Source: Azospirillum doebereinerae (GTDB taxonomy: Bacteria; Pseudomonadota; Alphaproteobacteria; Azospirillales; Azospirillaceae). Taken from it: a DNA stretch of 64,000 bases. Position 1 is the first letter of the stretch, and each line of letters opens with the position of its first letter. The notes under the pieces were generated by a model. That model saw nothing but the letters and a program-made list of their open reading frames with translations, made no database searches and was not told where the DNA came from. This document shows positions 1 to 7,984 of the stretch, piece after piece. The stretch covers positions 62,001 to 126,000 of the forward strand of contig NZ_RZIJ01000019.1 in assembly GCF_003989665.1 (NCBI RefSeq), read 5' to 3'. Both the position numbers and the translations under genes were made by a program.

Positions 1-1
1 C

Positions 2-670
2 TATTACGGGCTGGCCCACACCGGCGCCACCAACGCCAGCCTGATCTACGCCACCAGCCCGGTGTTCACCCTGATCATCGCGGCGGTCTGGCTGGGCGAG
101 ACGATCCGGATGCGCCAGATCGCCGGCATCCTGGTGGCGATGGCCGGGGTGCTGGTGATCCTGACGCGCGGCGACACGGACGCCCTGCTGCGTCTCTCCT
201 TCCATTTCGGCGATCTGCTGATCCTGGCCGGCGCCGTGTCCTGGGCCTTCTTCACCATCCTGCTGCGCCAGACCAACCCGCCCTTGCCGGCGATGACCAG
301 CTTCGCGGCCAACGCGCTGGGCGGTCTGCTGGTGATGGCGCCCTTCTACGCCTGGGAAACCGTGGCGGTGCGTCCGGTGCCCTTCAACGCCACCACGATC
401 CTGTCCATCGCGGCCGTCGCGCTGTTCGCCTCCGTCCTCGCCATCATCGTCTACCAGAAGACCATCGCGATGATGGGCGCGGCGCAGGCCTCCACCGCGC
501 TCTACGTCTCGCCCTTCTGGGCGGCGCTGGGGTCGTGGCTGCTGCTGGGCGAGGGGCTGGAACTCTTCCATCTGGCCGGGGTGGCGCTGGTCCTGCCCGG
601 CGTGGCGCTGGCTACCCTGCCGTCGCGGGGAACGGCCAAGGCAACGATCCCGGCTGCCGACGGCGCTTGA
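2..670 (+). CDS. EamA/DMT-family transporter, 5' end cut off by window
   Basis: Inner-membrane drug/metabolite transporter superfamily permease; the substrate cannot be read from the sequence. The open frame runs in from the window edge, so the start codon lies outside. The 222 residues left compare with about 300 in the family, so roughly the last seven of ten helices are present. Visible EamA signatures are SPVFTLIIAAVWLGE in the first repeat and, in the second repeat, GAVSWAFFTILLR and ALYVSPFWAALGSWLLLGE. The tail is short and polar and ends in AADGA. The next gene starts 72 nt downstream on the same strand, so co-transcription is possible but not shown. Confidence 0.9.
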   Translation, partial: YYGLAHTGATNASLIYATSPVFTLIIAAVWLGETIRMRQIAGILVAMAGVLVILTRGDTDALLRLSFHFGDLLILAGAVSWAFFTILLRQTNPPLPAMTSFAANALGGLLVMAPFYAWETVAVRPVPFNATTILSIAAVALFASVLAIIVYQKTIAMMGAAQASTALYVSPFWAALGSWLLLGEGLELFHLAGVALVLPGVALATLPSRGTAKATIPAADGA

Positions 671-742
671 TCGGAACGGCCCGCCCGACCATCTTGGCGG
701 AAGCCCGCCGCCCCCGTCCACGACTGCCCGAGCTTTCCAGCG

Positions 743-1600
743 ATGACGACCCCGATCCTTCTGTGCGCCGACGATTACGGGCTGGCGCCGGGCGTCAACG
801 CCGCCATCCGCGAGCTGATCGCGGCCGGACGCCTCACTGCGACCTCGGTCATGAGCCTGTGCCCCTTCTGGGTCGGGGGGGCCGCGCCGCTGCGCGAACT
901 GGCGGACAGGGCCGATGTCGGGCTGCATTTCACCCTGACCGATCAAGCGCCGCTTGGGCCCATGCCCCGGCTGGCGCGCGACGGCCGCTTGCCGCCGCTG
1001 GGGCGGCTGATGGGGATGGCTTACACGGGGCGGCTGGATCCGGCCGAGATCCGCGATGAACTGGCGCGCCAACTCGACGCCTTCGCCGCCGCCTGGGGCG
1101 GGCCGCCCGCCTACATCGACGGCCACCAGCACGTCCACCAATTGCCGACGGTGCGGGACGCGGTGGCCGACGCCCTGTCGGCGCTGCCCGGCGCCTATGT
1201 CCGCCTGTGCGGCGAGCCGGCGGGCGCCGTCCTGCGGCGCGGCGTGGCGGTGCCGAAGACGCTGCTGATCGGGGCTTTGGGCGGTGGTCTCGCCCGGCTC
1301 GTCCGTTCGCGCGGCATCCCGGCCAACAGCCGCTTCGCCGGCGTCTACGACTTCGCCACCGCAACCCCCTTCGCCGAGTTGCTGCCGCGCCTCCTCGACG
1401 CGGACGGCCCGCCGGACGAGCGCCGGCTGGTCATGGTCCACCCCGGCATTCCCGACGAGGAGCTTCGTCGGGTCGACAGTCTGATCGAGCCGCGCCGGGC
1501 GGAGTACGATTACCTGAAGGGGCCGGCCTTCGCGGAGCTTCTGGAGCGGCGGGGAATCCGGCTGACGCGGTTCGCGGGGTTCACCAACATTCGGGCTTGA
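743..1600 (+). CDS. ChbG/HpnK (YdjC)-family carbohydrate deacetylase
   Basis: Predicted metal-dependent deacetylase of the YdjC fold, 285 residues (typical 250-290). Near the N terminus is the metal-site motif CADDYGL (residues 8-14). The second metal motif is DGHQHVHQLP, near residue 130, with the two histidines expected of the family. A third conserved piece is MVHPG near residue 231. Family members remove acetyl groups from chito-oligosaccharides (ChbG) or act in hopanoid side-chain synthesis (HpnK). No other hopanoid gene is in view, so the substrate is undecided. The neighbouring methyltransferase and GtrA protein suggest envelope glycoconjugate work, which is inference. Confidence 0.85.
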   Translation: MTTPILLCADDYGLAPGVNAAIRELIAAGRLTATSVMSLCPFWVGGAAPLRELADRADVGLHFTLTDQAPLGPMPRLARDGRLPPLGRLMGMAYTGRLDPAEIRDELARQLDAFAAAWGGPPAYIDGHQHVHQLPTVRDAVADALSALPGAYVRLCGEPAGAVLRRGVAVPKTLLIGALGGGLARLVRSRGIPANSRFAGVYDFATATPFAELLPRLLDADGPPDERRLVMVHPGIPDEELRRVDSLIEPRRAEYDYLKGPAFAELLERRGIRLTRFAGFTNIRA

Positions 1601-1716
1601 CCTGCTTTTCCGCTGTCCCTTACCTTTTTCGGATGTTTCGTTGCGGGTGGAACGAACAAACCCATCGCGGACGAGCGACCGGACCGGCCACATTCTTGGG
1701 GAAGGGCAGCGCACCG

Positions 1717-2496
1717 ATGGACTCCGCTCGATCCGTCTCGTCCACCGCGCCTTTCCCTGCCGCCCGCCGCTGGGTCGATTTCTGGGACCGTCCCCACAGC
1801 GTCTACGCCAACCGGCGGCACTTGGAGGTCCATTTCGCCCTCCTCGCCCAGGACATCGCGGAGCATCTGCCGCCGAACGGCACGGTGCTGGATTTCGGTT
1901 GCGGCGATGCCCTGGCGGCCGAGCGCATGCTGGAGCGCTGCGGCAGCCTGCTGCTGTTCGATGCCTCTCCCGCCGTTCGTGAGCGCCTGACCGCGCGTTT
2001 CGCCGGCAACCCGCGCGTCCGTGTTCTCGACGATCGGGATCTGGCGGCGCTGCCGCCGGGCACGGTCGACCTGCTGCTGGTCGTCTCGGTCCTTCAATAC
2101 ATCCCGGAGCCGGATTTGCCGGCGCTCCTGCGGCGTCTGCGCGTCCTGCTTTCACCGCAGGGCAAGGCCCTGATCGCCGACGTGGTCGATCCCGGCACGC
2201 CGCTGCTGGCCGATGTCGCCAGCCAACTGCGCATGGGCTGGACGCATGGGTTCCTGACCGCGTCGCTGGTGGCGCTGGTCCGCCTGACCCTGTCCGATTA
2301 CCGCCGGGTCCGCCGCGAGGCGGGCTTCGCGACCTACACCCCGGACGGGCTGCTGGACCATCTGGAGCAGGCCGGTTTGCGCGGGGTCCGCCTGCCCCGC
2401 AACATCGGTCCGACGCCGCACCGGCGCAGCTTCGCGGCCGAGCCCATGGATGGCGCGGATCAGGGCGCGGCCGGACCGGCGCCGAACGTCCAGTAG
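1717..2496 (+). CDS. class I SAM-dependent methyltransferase
   Basis: Cytoplasmic methyltransferase of 259 residues. Motif I, VLDFGCGDALAAERM, lies near residues 52-66, followed by a motif II-like LLLFDAS and a post-motif block VDLLLVVSVLQYIPEP, all typical of the Methyltransf_11/25 fold. The ATG at 1717 is chosen because a GGGGAAGGG ribosome site lies about 10 nt upstream and the fold begins soon after; the open frame continues further upstream but without homology-like sequence. The 3' end overlaps the convergent GtrA gene by 37 nt. The acceptor is unknown; pairing with ChbG and GtrA genes suggests a lipid or sugar, which is inference. Confidence 0.85.
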   Translation: MDSARSVSSTAPFPAARRWVDFWDRPHSVYANRRHLEVHFALLAQDIAEHLPPNGTVLDFGCGDALAAERMLERCGSLLLFDASPAVRERLTARFAGNPRVRVLDDRDLAALPPGTVDLLLVVSVLQYIPEPDLPALLRRLRVLLSPQGKALIADVVDPGTPLLADVASQLRMGWTHGFLTASLVALVRLTLSDYRRVRREAGFATYTPDGLLDHLEQAGLRGVRLPRNIGPTPHRRSFAAEPMDGADQGAAGPAPNVQ

Positions 2497-2924
2497 CGGT
2501 TCGCGGCGAAGCTCCACACCATCACCAGCCCCGTCGCGATGATCTGGGCCGGAAGGTAATGCAGCGACGCGCCATGAATCAGCGCCCACAGGATGGCGCT
2601 GTTCAGCGTCAGCCCGACGGCGGCCACCGCCACGAACTTCGCGGCCGTCGGCGCGTGGCTCCGTTCGCTGCGGAAGACATGGCTGTAGTTCAGGACGTAG
2701 CTGACCACCCCACCGGCCAGGAAACCGGCGGCCGACGCCGCCACGGGCGGCACCGTCATTCCTTCGGCCAGCGCGATCAGGGTGCCGTAATGCACGACCG
2801 CGGCCGCCGCGCCGACCATGACGAACAGCAGGAACTGGCGAAACGGGCCGTCAGCCTTGAGGAGCGCCGTCCTCAGACGGTTCGAAGGGGTGACGCCGTT
2901 CAATCGTTCTCGCCATGCTCCCAT
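2460..2924 (-). CDS. GtrA-family membrane protein
   Basis: Small inner-membrane protein of 154 residues with four predicted helices, the usual size for the GtrA family. Family marks are FLLFVMVGAAAAVVHYG in helix 1, SYVLNYSHVFRS after helix 2 and the C-terminal SFAANRYWTFG. GtrA proteins are thought to move or present undecaprenyl-linked sugars for cell-surface glycosylation. The start at 2924 lies inside the last 25 nt of the upstream CoA-ligase gene, so its translation is probably coupled to that gene although the functions look unrelated. Its 3' end overlaps the convergent methyltransferase gene. Confidence 0.87.
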   Translation of the reverse strand: MGAWRERLNGVTPSNRLRTALLKADGPFRQFLLFVMVGAAAAVVHYGTLIALAEGMTVPPVAASAAGFLAGGVVSYVLNYSHVFRSERSHAPTAAKFVAVAAVGLTLNSAILWALIHGASLHYLPAQIIATGLVMVWSFAANRYWTFGAGPAAP

Positions 2925-4534
2925 TCCCGGCGGCGCAGCTTGAAGCGCTGGACCTTGCCGGTCTCGGTGCGCGGCAGCGCGTCGAGGAACTCCACCGCGC
3001 GGGGGTATTTGTAGGGCGCGATGTGCTCCTTGACGTAGCTTTGCAGCAACTCCGCCAGGTGTTCGTCCGGCAGCGTCCCTTCGCGGATCACCACGAAGGC
3101 CTTGGGGATGGTGCCGCGCACGGGATCGGGGGCGGCGATCACGGCGCATTCCTGCACCGCCTCGTGCCCCATCAGGATGTTCTCGACCTCCAGCCCGGAG
3201 ATCTTGTAGCCGGCCGACACGATCAGGTCGTCGGTACGCGCGTGGTACCAGAAGAAACCATCCTCATCGACGTGGAAGGCATCACCGGTGACGTTCCAAC
3301 CGTTCTGGACGTAGCAGTCCTGGCGCGGGTCGTCGAGGTAGAGGCAGCCCGTGGCCCCGCGCACCGCCAGCCGCCCGACCTGACCCGGCGGCACCGGGCG
3401 GAACTGGTCGTCCACCACCATCGCCTCGTAGCCCGGCACCGGCTTTCCGGTGGAGCCGGGACGGACGTCGCCCGGCACCGCGTGGATCACGGCGTTCAGC
3501 AGTTCGGTGGTGCCCAGGCTGTCGAGGATCTCCCGCCCGGTCGCCTCGCGCCAGCCCTCGAAGGTCGGCAGCGGCAGCGGCTCCCCGGCCGACACGCACA
3601 GGCGCAGGCTCGTCAAGCCTTCCGCCAGCGCCGGGTCGCGCTCCAGATGGGCGATCATGCCGCGGTAGACGGTCGGCACGGTGAACAGCACCGTCGCCTT
3701 GTGGCGGATCAGCGCGTCGAGCAGGCGGTCGTGGGTCCCGCGCTCCAAGAGGATCACCGAGGCGCCGACGCGCAGCGGGAACAGCAGCAGCCCGCCCAGC
3801 CCGTAGGCGAAGGCTAGCGTCGGCGAGCCGCAGAACACGTCCTCGGCCGTCGTGCGCAGCACCGTGCGCGGCGACAGATCGGCGATGGCCAGGAGATGGC
3901 GGTGCAGATGCGCCGCCGCCTTCGGCGTGCCCGTGGTGCCGGACGTGAAGGCGATCAGCGCCACGTCGTCGTTGGCGGTGTCCGCCGCCTCGAAGCCGGC
4001 GGGCTTGCCGGCGATGCGGTGCTCCAACTCGCCGTCCCGGAAGCCGACGATGCGCATGGAGGGCTTGGCCGCGTCCTCCAGGTCGTCGAGGTAGCGGGTG
4101 TCGCACAGCGCCATGTCGATGCCCGCCCGCTCCAGCACGTCGGCCAGCTCGGGCGCGCGCAGCAGCGGCATGGTCGGGACCAGCACCGCGCCGGCCTTGA
4201 TGACCGCCAGCCAGCAGGCCGCCAGCATCGGCGTGTTCGGCCCGCGCAGCAGCACCCGGTTGCCCGGCACGATGCCGTAATCCTCGGTCAGAACCCGCGC
4301 GATGCGGTCCACAGTGTCGCGGACGTGGCCGTAACTCCACACCGTGCCAGCCCCGTCGATCAGACAGGGCTTGTCGTCCCACCCGCGCTCCCGCCAGCCG
4401 TCCAGCAGGGCGGCGACGGCGTTGAGCCGTTCGGGATAGGCCAGTTCGGGGCGGTCGAGAAGAAAATCGGGGCGTTGCGAAGGCGCCGGCAGCCGGTCGC
4501 GGGAGAAATTGTCGAGATGCCCGGACCGTGCCAT
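2900..4534 (-). CDS. acyl-CoA ligase of the benzoate/2-aminobenzoate-CoA ligase type
   Basis: Adenylate-forming enzyme of 544 residues that would activate a carboxylic acid with ATP and CoA. The phosphate loop reads FTSGTTGTPKAAAHLH, the adenine-binding region DSLGTTELL, the hinge GWNVTGDAFHVDEDGFFW with SAGYKISGLEVE, and the catalytic lysine motif PRTETGKVQRFKL. The N terminus (MARSGHLDNFSRDRLP) and the segment PELAYPERLN resemble 2-aminobenzoate-CoA ligases, so an aromatic acid is the likely substrate. The ATG at 4534 has GGGGGAGGA 10 nt upstream. The same frame stays open to an ATG at 4666, also with a good ribosome site, but that extension (44 residues) is not expected in the family. Confidence 0.88.
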   Translation of the reverse strand: MARSGHLDNFSRDRLPAPSQRPDFLLDRPELAYPERLNAVAALLDGWRERGWDDKPCLIDGAGTVWSYGHVRDTVDRIARVLTEDYGIVPGNRVLLRGPNTPMLAACWLAVIKAGAVLVPTMPLLRAPELADVLERAGIDMALCDTRYLDDLEDAAKPSMRIVGFRDGELEHRIAGKPAGFEAADTANDDVALIAFTSGTTGTPKAAAHLHRHLLAIADLSPRTVLRTTAEDVFCGSPTLAFAYGLGGLLLFPLRVGASVILLERGTHDRLLDALIRHKATVLFTVPTVYRGMIAHLERDPALAEGLTSLRLCVSAGEPLPLPTFEGWREATGREILDSLGTTELLNAVIHAVPGDVRPGSTGKPVPGYEAMVVDDQFRPVPPGQVGRLAVRGATGCLYLDDPRQDCYVQNGWNVTGDAFHVDEDGFFWYHARTDDLIVSAGYKISGLEVENILMGHEAVQECAVIAAPDPVRGTIPKAFVVIREGTLPDEHLAELLQSYVKEHIAPYKYPRAVEFLDALPRTETGKVQRFKLRRREWEHGEND

Positions 4535-4729
4535 GCGTCTGCCATCCTCCCCCGCGTGTCGGACGGGTGCGGCGGGGTCGGCGTGATCGGAAGCGGGACG
4601 AAGCCGCCGCGCGAGATCATCCTGCGCGCCCAGGCCAAGGGCCGGCGCGAAGGCGCATGCCTTCATGGATATGCTCCTACTCCCCTCGCGGTGGACGTGC
4701 GCACACGCCCCCGTCTTTTCTTTGTAAGA

Positions 4730-4788
4730 CACTATAGTGCCGGGCGGGGACCGGGAGCCATGCAACGAATGAATGGTGGGTACACCAT
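4730..4788. promoter_or_regulatory. two dyads upstream of the CoA-ligase gene
   Basis: The 319-nt gap between the hypothetical gene at 4854 and the ligase start at 4534 holds no convincing gene. It contains a perfect 10-bp palindrome CACTATAGTG (4730-4739) and a second inverted repeat ATGGTG-GGTA-CACCAT (4773-4788). Both are AT-richer than the surroundings and lie about 200-250 nt upstream of the ligase ATG on its transcription side. Such dyads suit a MarR- or TetR-type repressor of aromatic-acid genes, but no regulator gene of that kind is adjacent. The rest of the gap shows nothing recognised. Confidence 0.4.
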
Positions 4789-4853
4789 CAATCGCCATTC
4801 CTGCCGGGTGTCGGCGGGGGAGGGCGGCAGGCGGAGAGTCGGCGGAAAGGGAC

Positions 4854-5387
4854 TCAGCCGTTGCTGAGATACTGGTCGATCTCGCCCTGTTCCATGACGT
4901 GGGCGGTGCCGTGGATGATCCCGTTGGCCACCTGGATGATGCGGTGGATCATCGCGACCGAGGTCTGGCAGTCGGCGCGCAGCTTGTCGGGATCACCGCC
5001 CTCAATGTCGGTCGAGACGCGTTCCAGCGTGTGGGCGATCACCTGATGGGCCTGGACGATGGTGTCCTCGAACGGACGGCGGAACTTCGAGGGGACGTGG
5101 CCGTAGGCCTCGATCGCCAGCTCCTTGTCGGAGAAGCCGCTGTCGCGGAAATGCTCGGCGTAGCTCTTGGGCTGCCAGATTTGGCACTCCTCCAGCATGT
5201 CCGGCATGTCGGGGACCATCTCGATCAGCATCACGATTTCGTTGAAGTGATTGAGGTAGTCGGTGGCGAGCAGCGTCTTGTCGGAAATGTTGGTGCCCTG
5301 GACGCGGCGGCGCCACAGCGCGTAATCGGCCAGCTCGTCCGGAGGCACGCCCTCCGTCAGCGAGCGATCGAACTCTTGGTCTTCCAT
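4854..5387 (-). CDS. conserved hypothetical protein, acidic and soluble
   Basis: I do not recognise this 177-residue protein. It is acidic, has no signal peptide or membrane helix, and is predicted mostly helical, with blocks such as DYLNHFNEIVMLIEMVPDMPDML and a helical C-terminal half ending GEIDQYLSNG. Internal Cys and Trp residues are few (ECQIWQPKSYAEHF). The ATG at 5387 is chosen because downstream codon use and composition look coding from there; an in-frame ATG at 5447 would add 20 low-complexity residues. A CTCAGC-CGTT-GCTGAG hairpin spans the stop codon. The gene lies alone between a stress-RNA-like region and the ligase promoter. Confidence 0.7.
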   Translation of the reverse strand: MEDQEFDRSLTEGVPPDELADYALWRRRVQGTNISDKTLLATDYLNHFNEIVMLIEMVPDMPDMLEECQIWQPKSYAEHFRDSGFSDKELAIEAYGHVPSKFRRPFEDTIVQAHQVIAHTLERVSTDIEGGDPDKLRADCQTSVAMIHRIIQVANGIIHGTAHVMEQGEIDQYLSNG

Positions 5388-5522
5388 GCGCGAATCCGAA
5401 CCCGCTGCGGCAGCCGAAGGGCTGCGGCGTTCGACCGCAACCCCCATCCGCGATGACGTTGAGCCGATGTCATTAACTTCCGCTTAAGCGACTTGCAAGC
5501 ATCCGCATGCGGGAAGGGACGC

Positions 5523-5609
5523 AAAAAAAGCCGCCGGCGCGGCCCGTCAAGGCGGGCGCGTCCGGCGGTTGTCAGGGTTCGGCGGTTCAGGGAGGAATCA
5601 CACCGTCGG
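5523..5609 (-). ncRNA. candidate stress-induced small RNA with anti-SD motif
   Basis: Predicted minus-strand transcript of about 87 nt. Its 3' end is a strong terminator: a GC-rich stem (5531-5568, arms CCGCCGG/CCGGCGG plus an inner GCCCG/CGGGC) followed by seven T on the minus strand (5529-5523). Upstream on the same strand is an EcfG-like promoter, GGAAC-N17-GGTT (5642-5617), placing the start near 5609. The 5' part carries CCTCCC (5595-5590), complementary to a Shine-Dalgarno, in a stretch with no obvious pairing. Alphaproteobacterial stress small RNAs often have exposed CCUCC loops. No peptide frame is convincing. Existence of the RNA is inferred, not shown. Confidence 0.5.
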
Positions 5610-5616
5610 ATCACTC

Positions 5617-5642
5617 AACCATCCCCTGTCGTTGGAAGTTCC
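5617..5642 (-). promoter_or_regulatory. EcfG-like promoter on minus strand
   Basis: Minus-strand GGAAC (5642-5638), a 17-nt spacer, then GGTT (5620-5617). This matches the RpoE2/EcfG rule GGAAC-N18/19-TT with the less common GG before TT. It would start the candidate small RNA ending at the 5523 terminator. It sits 160 nt from the plus-strand EcfG-type promoter of phyR, which strengthens the reading. Confidence 0.45.
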
Positions 5643-5687
5643 CGCAAAAATGGCCGCTTGCGTCCCGTTCCTGCACGCAGGGGCAAG

Positions 5688-5723
5688 AAAAACGCGCCGG
5701 CCCGGGGGAGGAACCGGCGCGTT
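5688..5723 (-). terminator. Rho-independent terminator with CCTCC loop, minus strand
   Basis: Perfect 10-bp stem (AACGCGCCGG 5691-5700 with CCGGCGCGTT 5714-5723), followed on the minus strand by a T run (5692-5688). The 13-nt loop on that strand contains CCTCCCCC, an anti-Shine-Dalgarno motif. No protein gene lies upstream on this strand within 1.2 kb (the next minus gene begins at 7804), so the terminator probably ends a second small RNA starting somewhere between 5730 and 5830. No clear promoter for it was found. Confidence 0.6.
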
Positions 5724-5801
5724 CAAGGATCGGGAACACTCGCCTCGCCCTCTCACAGCCATCGCCGGAGGGCAATGTCAGAGTAGGGCGCTAAGTCTTT
5801 C

Positions 5802-5827
5802 GGAACGGTTAAGACCTGCTGGGCGTT
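5802..5827 (+). promoter_or_regulatory. EcfG-type promoter, GGAAC-N17-CGTT, toward phyR
   Basis: GGAAC (5802-5806), 17-nt spacer, CGTT (5824-5827): an exact match to the general-stress sigma EcfG consensus. The start would be near 5835, leaving a leader of about 270 nt before phyR. The leader contains a perfect dyad TACCCA-AAAA-TGGGTA (5895-5910). phyR genes are commonly under EcfG control, giving positive feedback. Confidence 0.7.
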
Positions 5828-6103
5828 TACCCGAAGCGGGATAGGTCGCCGACTTGGCTTCGACGCGTCGGACGATGACCGTCCGGCATAATGCTACCCA
5901 AAAATGGGTAATTCCTTGCGGGTATCTCGAATAATCCTTTCGAGTTCACTCCCGTTGCGCCGTGAACTGCGCCATATGAACTCCACCATCGCGTTCCGAT
6001 CTGTTGCACTTTATTGTGAGACGAGGGCGCGCTGGACCGATCAGGACGCCAGACGCACGAACGCCTACGCAGCACGCGCCGCAAGCAAGGCACGGGGAGA
6101 GAG

Positions 6104-6892
6104 ATGGAGCAGTACACCGGCCACTTCATGCAGCATTTGCCCTACCTGCGCCGCTACGCCCGCGCCCTGACGGGAACGTCCGGCCGCGGCGACGCGCTGG
6201 TGACACAGACGCTGGAATGGTACCTGGAAACCGAAAGCGCCCAGGGCCTTTCGCGCAGCGCCTTGTACCGCCACCTGAACCAGTTGCAGGACAAAGATTC
6301 CGTCCCGCCGTCCGTCGCGCCCTACCACCCGGTGGAATCGGCCCTGATGGCGTTGGACGAGACCGACCGGCGCCTGTATCTGCTGGTCAACCTGGAGGAT
6401 CTGCCAGTCTCCGACGCCGCCGCCGTCCTGGGGCTGGCCCCGGAAGAGGCGATGGAGCGGCTGACCCACGCCCGCGACCGGGTGCGCGCTCGTCTGACCG
6501 CGACGATCCTGATCGTCGAGGACGACGCGATCATCGCCTATGATCTGGCGGAAACGGTGCGCGGCATGGGGCACGTCGTCTGCGGCAACGCCGCGACGAT
6601 GGACGAGGCGCTGACCCTGGCGGCGGAGCATCGCCCGACGCTGGCCCTGATGGACATCCGTCTGGCCGACGGCGACAACGGGCTGGAGGTGGCGCGCGAA
6701 CTGCGTGCCCAGCGCTTCCTGCCGGTGATCTTCGTGACCGCGTTCCCCGACGATCTGGCCAAGCACGGGCTGGAGCATCTTGGACCGGTGATCCCGAAGC
6801 CCTTCACCCGCGACCAGATCGAGCAGGCGATCACCCGCGCGGTCTTCATGCCCCAGCCCGAGGACGCCCGCGAGACCGCCCATCCGCACTGA
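6104..6892 (+). CDS. phyR: PhyR-type anti-anti-sigma response regulator
   Basis: Master switch of the alphaproteobacterial general stress response, 262 residues as expected. The N-terminal half (about 1-135) is a sigma-like output domain that imitates EcfG; the C-terminal half is a receiver with acidic pair LIVEDD, phosphoacceptor Asp in LALMDIRLADG, the switch Thr in IFVTAFP and Lys in PVIPKPFT. When phosphorylated, PhyR binds the anti-sigma factor NepR and frees EcfG. The start is preceded by GGGGAGAG. nepR, ecfG and a HWE/HisKA2 kinase, often neighbours, are absent here, so the switch must work with partners encoded elsewhere. An EcfG-type promoter lies upstream. Confidence 0.93.
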   Translation: MEQYTGHFMQHLPYLRRYARALTGTSGRGDALVTQTLEWYLETESAQGLSRSALYRHLNQLQDKDSVPPSVAPYHPVESALMALDETDRRLYLLVNLEDLPVSDAAAVLGLAPEEAMERLTHARDRVRARLTATILIVEDDAIIAYDLAETVRGMGHVVCGNAATMDEALTLAAEHRPTLALMDIRLADGDNGLEVARELRAQRFLPVIFVTAFPDDLAKHGLEHLGPVIPKPFTRDQIEQAITRAVFMPQPEDARETAHPH

Positions 6893-6901
6893 CCGCGTGC
6901 A

Positions 6902-6921
6902 GGGGGCGTTCGCGCGCCCCC
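6902..6921. terminator. hairpin between convergent phyR and purU
   Basis: Inverted repeat GGGGGCG (6902-6908) and CGCCCCC (6915-6921) with a 6-nt loop, in the 45-nt gap between two convergent genes. It has no T run on either side, so it is a weak or Rho-assisted terminator at best. Confidence 0.4.
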
Positions 6922-6937
6922 TTCGGCGGCCGTGCCG

Positions 6938-7804
6938 TTAGCGGAAGACCACCGTCTTGTTGCCGTTCAGCAGCACGCGGTGCTCCACGTGGAAACGGAC
7001 GGCGCGGGCCAGCACCACGTTCTCGATGTCGCGCCCGATGGCCACGAGGTCGTCGGGCGTCATCGTGTGATCGACGCGCTCGGCCTCCTGCTCGATGATC
7101 GGCCCCTCGTCGAGGTTCGAGGTGACGTAATGCGCCGTCGCCCCGATCAGCTTGACGCCGCGCGTGTGGGCTTGGTGGTAGGGCTTGGCGCCCTTGAAGC
7201 TGGGCAGGAAGCTGTGGTGGATGTTGATGACCCGTCCGGCCATCTTCTCGCACAGCGCGCCCGACAGCACCTGCATGTAGCGGGCGAGCACCACGAGATC
7301 GACCTTCTCCTGATCGACGATCTCCAGCAGCCGCTCCTCCTGCTGGGCCTTGTTGTCGGCCCCGACCGGGATGTGGTGGAACGGAATGTTGTGCCACGCC
7401 GCCAATTGGTAGAAATCGCGGTGGTTGGAGACGATGGCCGGGATCTCGATCGGCAGATAGCCGGTGCGGTAGCGGTAGAGCAGGTCGTTCAGGCAATGGC
7501 CGAACTTCGACACCATGATCAGCACGCGCTGGCGCCGGTTGGCGTCGTGCAGCTTCCAGGTCATCGCGAAGCGCTCGGCCACCTGGGCGGCGAAGTCGGC
7601 CTGGAGCCCCGCCTGCGACGGGGCGCCGGCGCCGGCCGAGAAATGGGTGCGCAGGAAGAACAATCCGGAGATGCGGTCGCCGAACTGCGCGCTGTCGATG
7701 ATGTTGCAGCTCCGCTCCGCCAGGAAACCGGACACCGCGTAGACGATGCCGACCGTGTCGGGGCAGGAAATGGTCAGGATATAGTCGGAGCCGGTCTCGG
7801 ACAT
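6938..7804 (-). CDS. purU: formyltetrahydrofolate deformylase
   Basis: Hydrolyses 10-formyl-THF to formate and THF, balancing one-carbon pools. The 288 residues match the family. Residues 1-85 form an ACT domain (ILTISCPDTVGIVYAVSGFLAE); the rest is the formyl-transferase fold with RVLIMVSKFGHCLNDL, the catalytic block NIHHSFLPSFKGAKPYHQA containing the conserved Asn and His, and the later TSNLDEGPIIEQ with the catalytic Asp. Start ATG at 7804 gives the canonical N terminus MSETGSDYILT. It is a single-gene unit divergent from the hypothetical gene at 7985. Confidence 0.96.
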   Translation of the reverse strand: MSETGSDYILTISCPDTVGIVYAVSGFLAERSCNIIDSAQFGDRISGLFFLRTHFSAGAGAPSQAGLQADFAAQVAERFAMTWKLHDANRRQRVLIMVSKFGHCLNDLLYRYRTGYLPIEIPAIVSNHRDFYQLAAWHNIPFHHIPVGADNKAQQEERLLEIVDQEKVDLVVLARYMQVLSGALCEKMAGRVINIHHSFLPSFKGAKPYHQAHTRGVKLIGATAHYVTSNLDEGPIIEQEAERVDHTMTPDDLVAIGRDIENVVLARAVRFHVEHRVLLNGNKTVVFR

Positions 7805-7984
7805 CGCGCGTCTACCATCATTGGGCGGGCATCGGAAGGGGAGTTTCCCTATCACGATCCGCGCCGTGTTGCACCGCCCTATTGCGCGCGGCGGCCTTGC
7901 GGTCCGTCTGGCGCCCAGGCGTGGAGGGTGCGACAATGGTCGCGCGGGCCGGCGGCGCGCCGGCCCTTCGGAACGGAGCGTCCC

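Noticed and set aside
4535-4666. In-frame 44-residue N-terminal extension of the CoA ligase from ATG 4666
   Set aside because: It has a ribosome site, but the family N terminus matches exactly from 4534, which also has a strong ribosome site.
5493-5844. Several overlapping plus-strand frames of 90-97 codons
   Set aside because: Arg/Pro-rich compositions, mutual overlap and no ribosome sites; the region is better explained by small RNA and promoter signals.
7976-7980. GGAAC just before the gene at 7985
   Set aside because: It coincides with the ribosome site and has no TT at the required distance.
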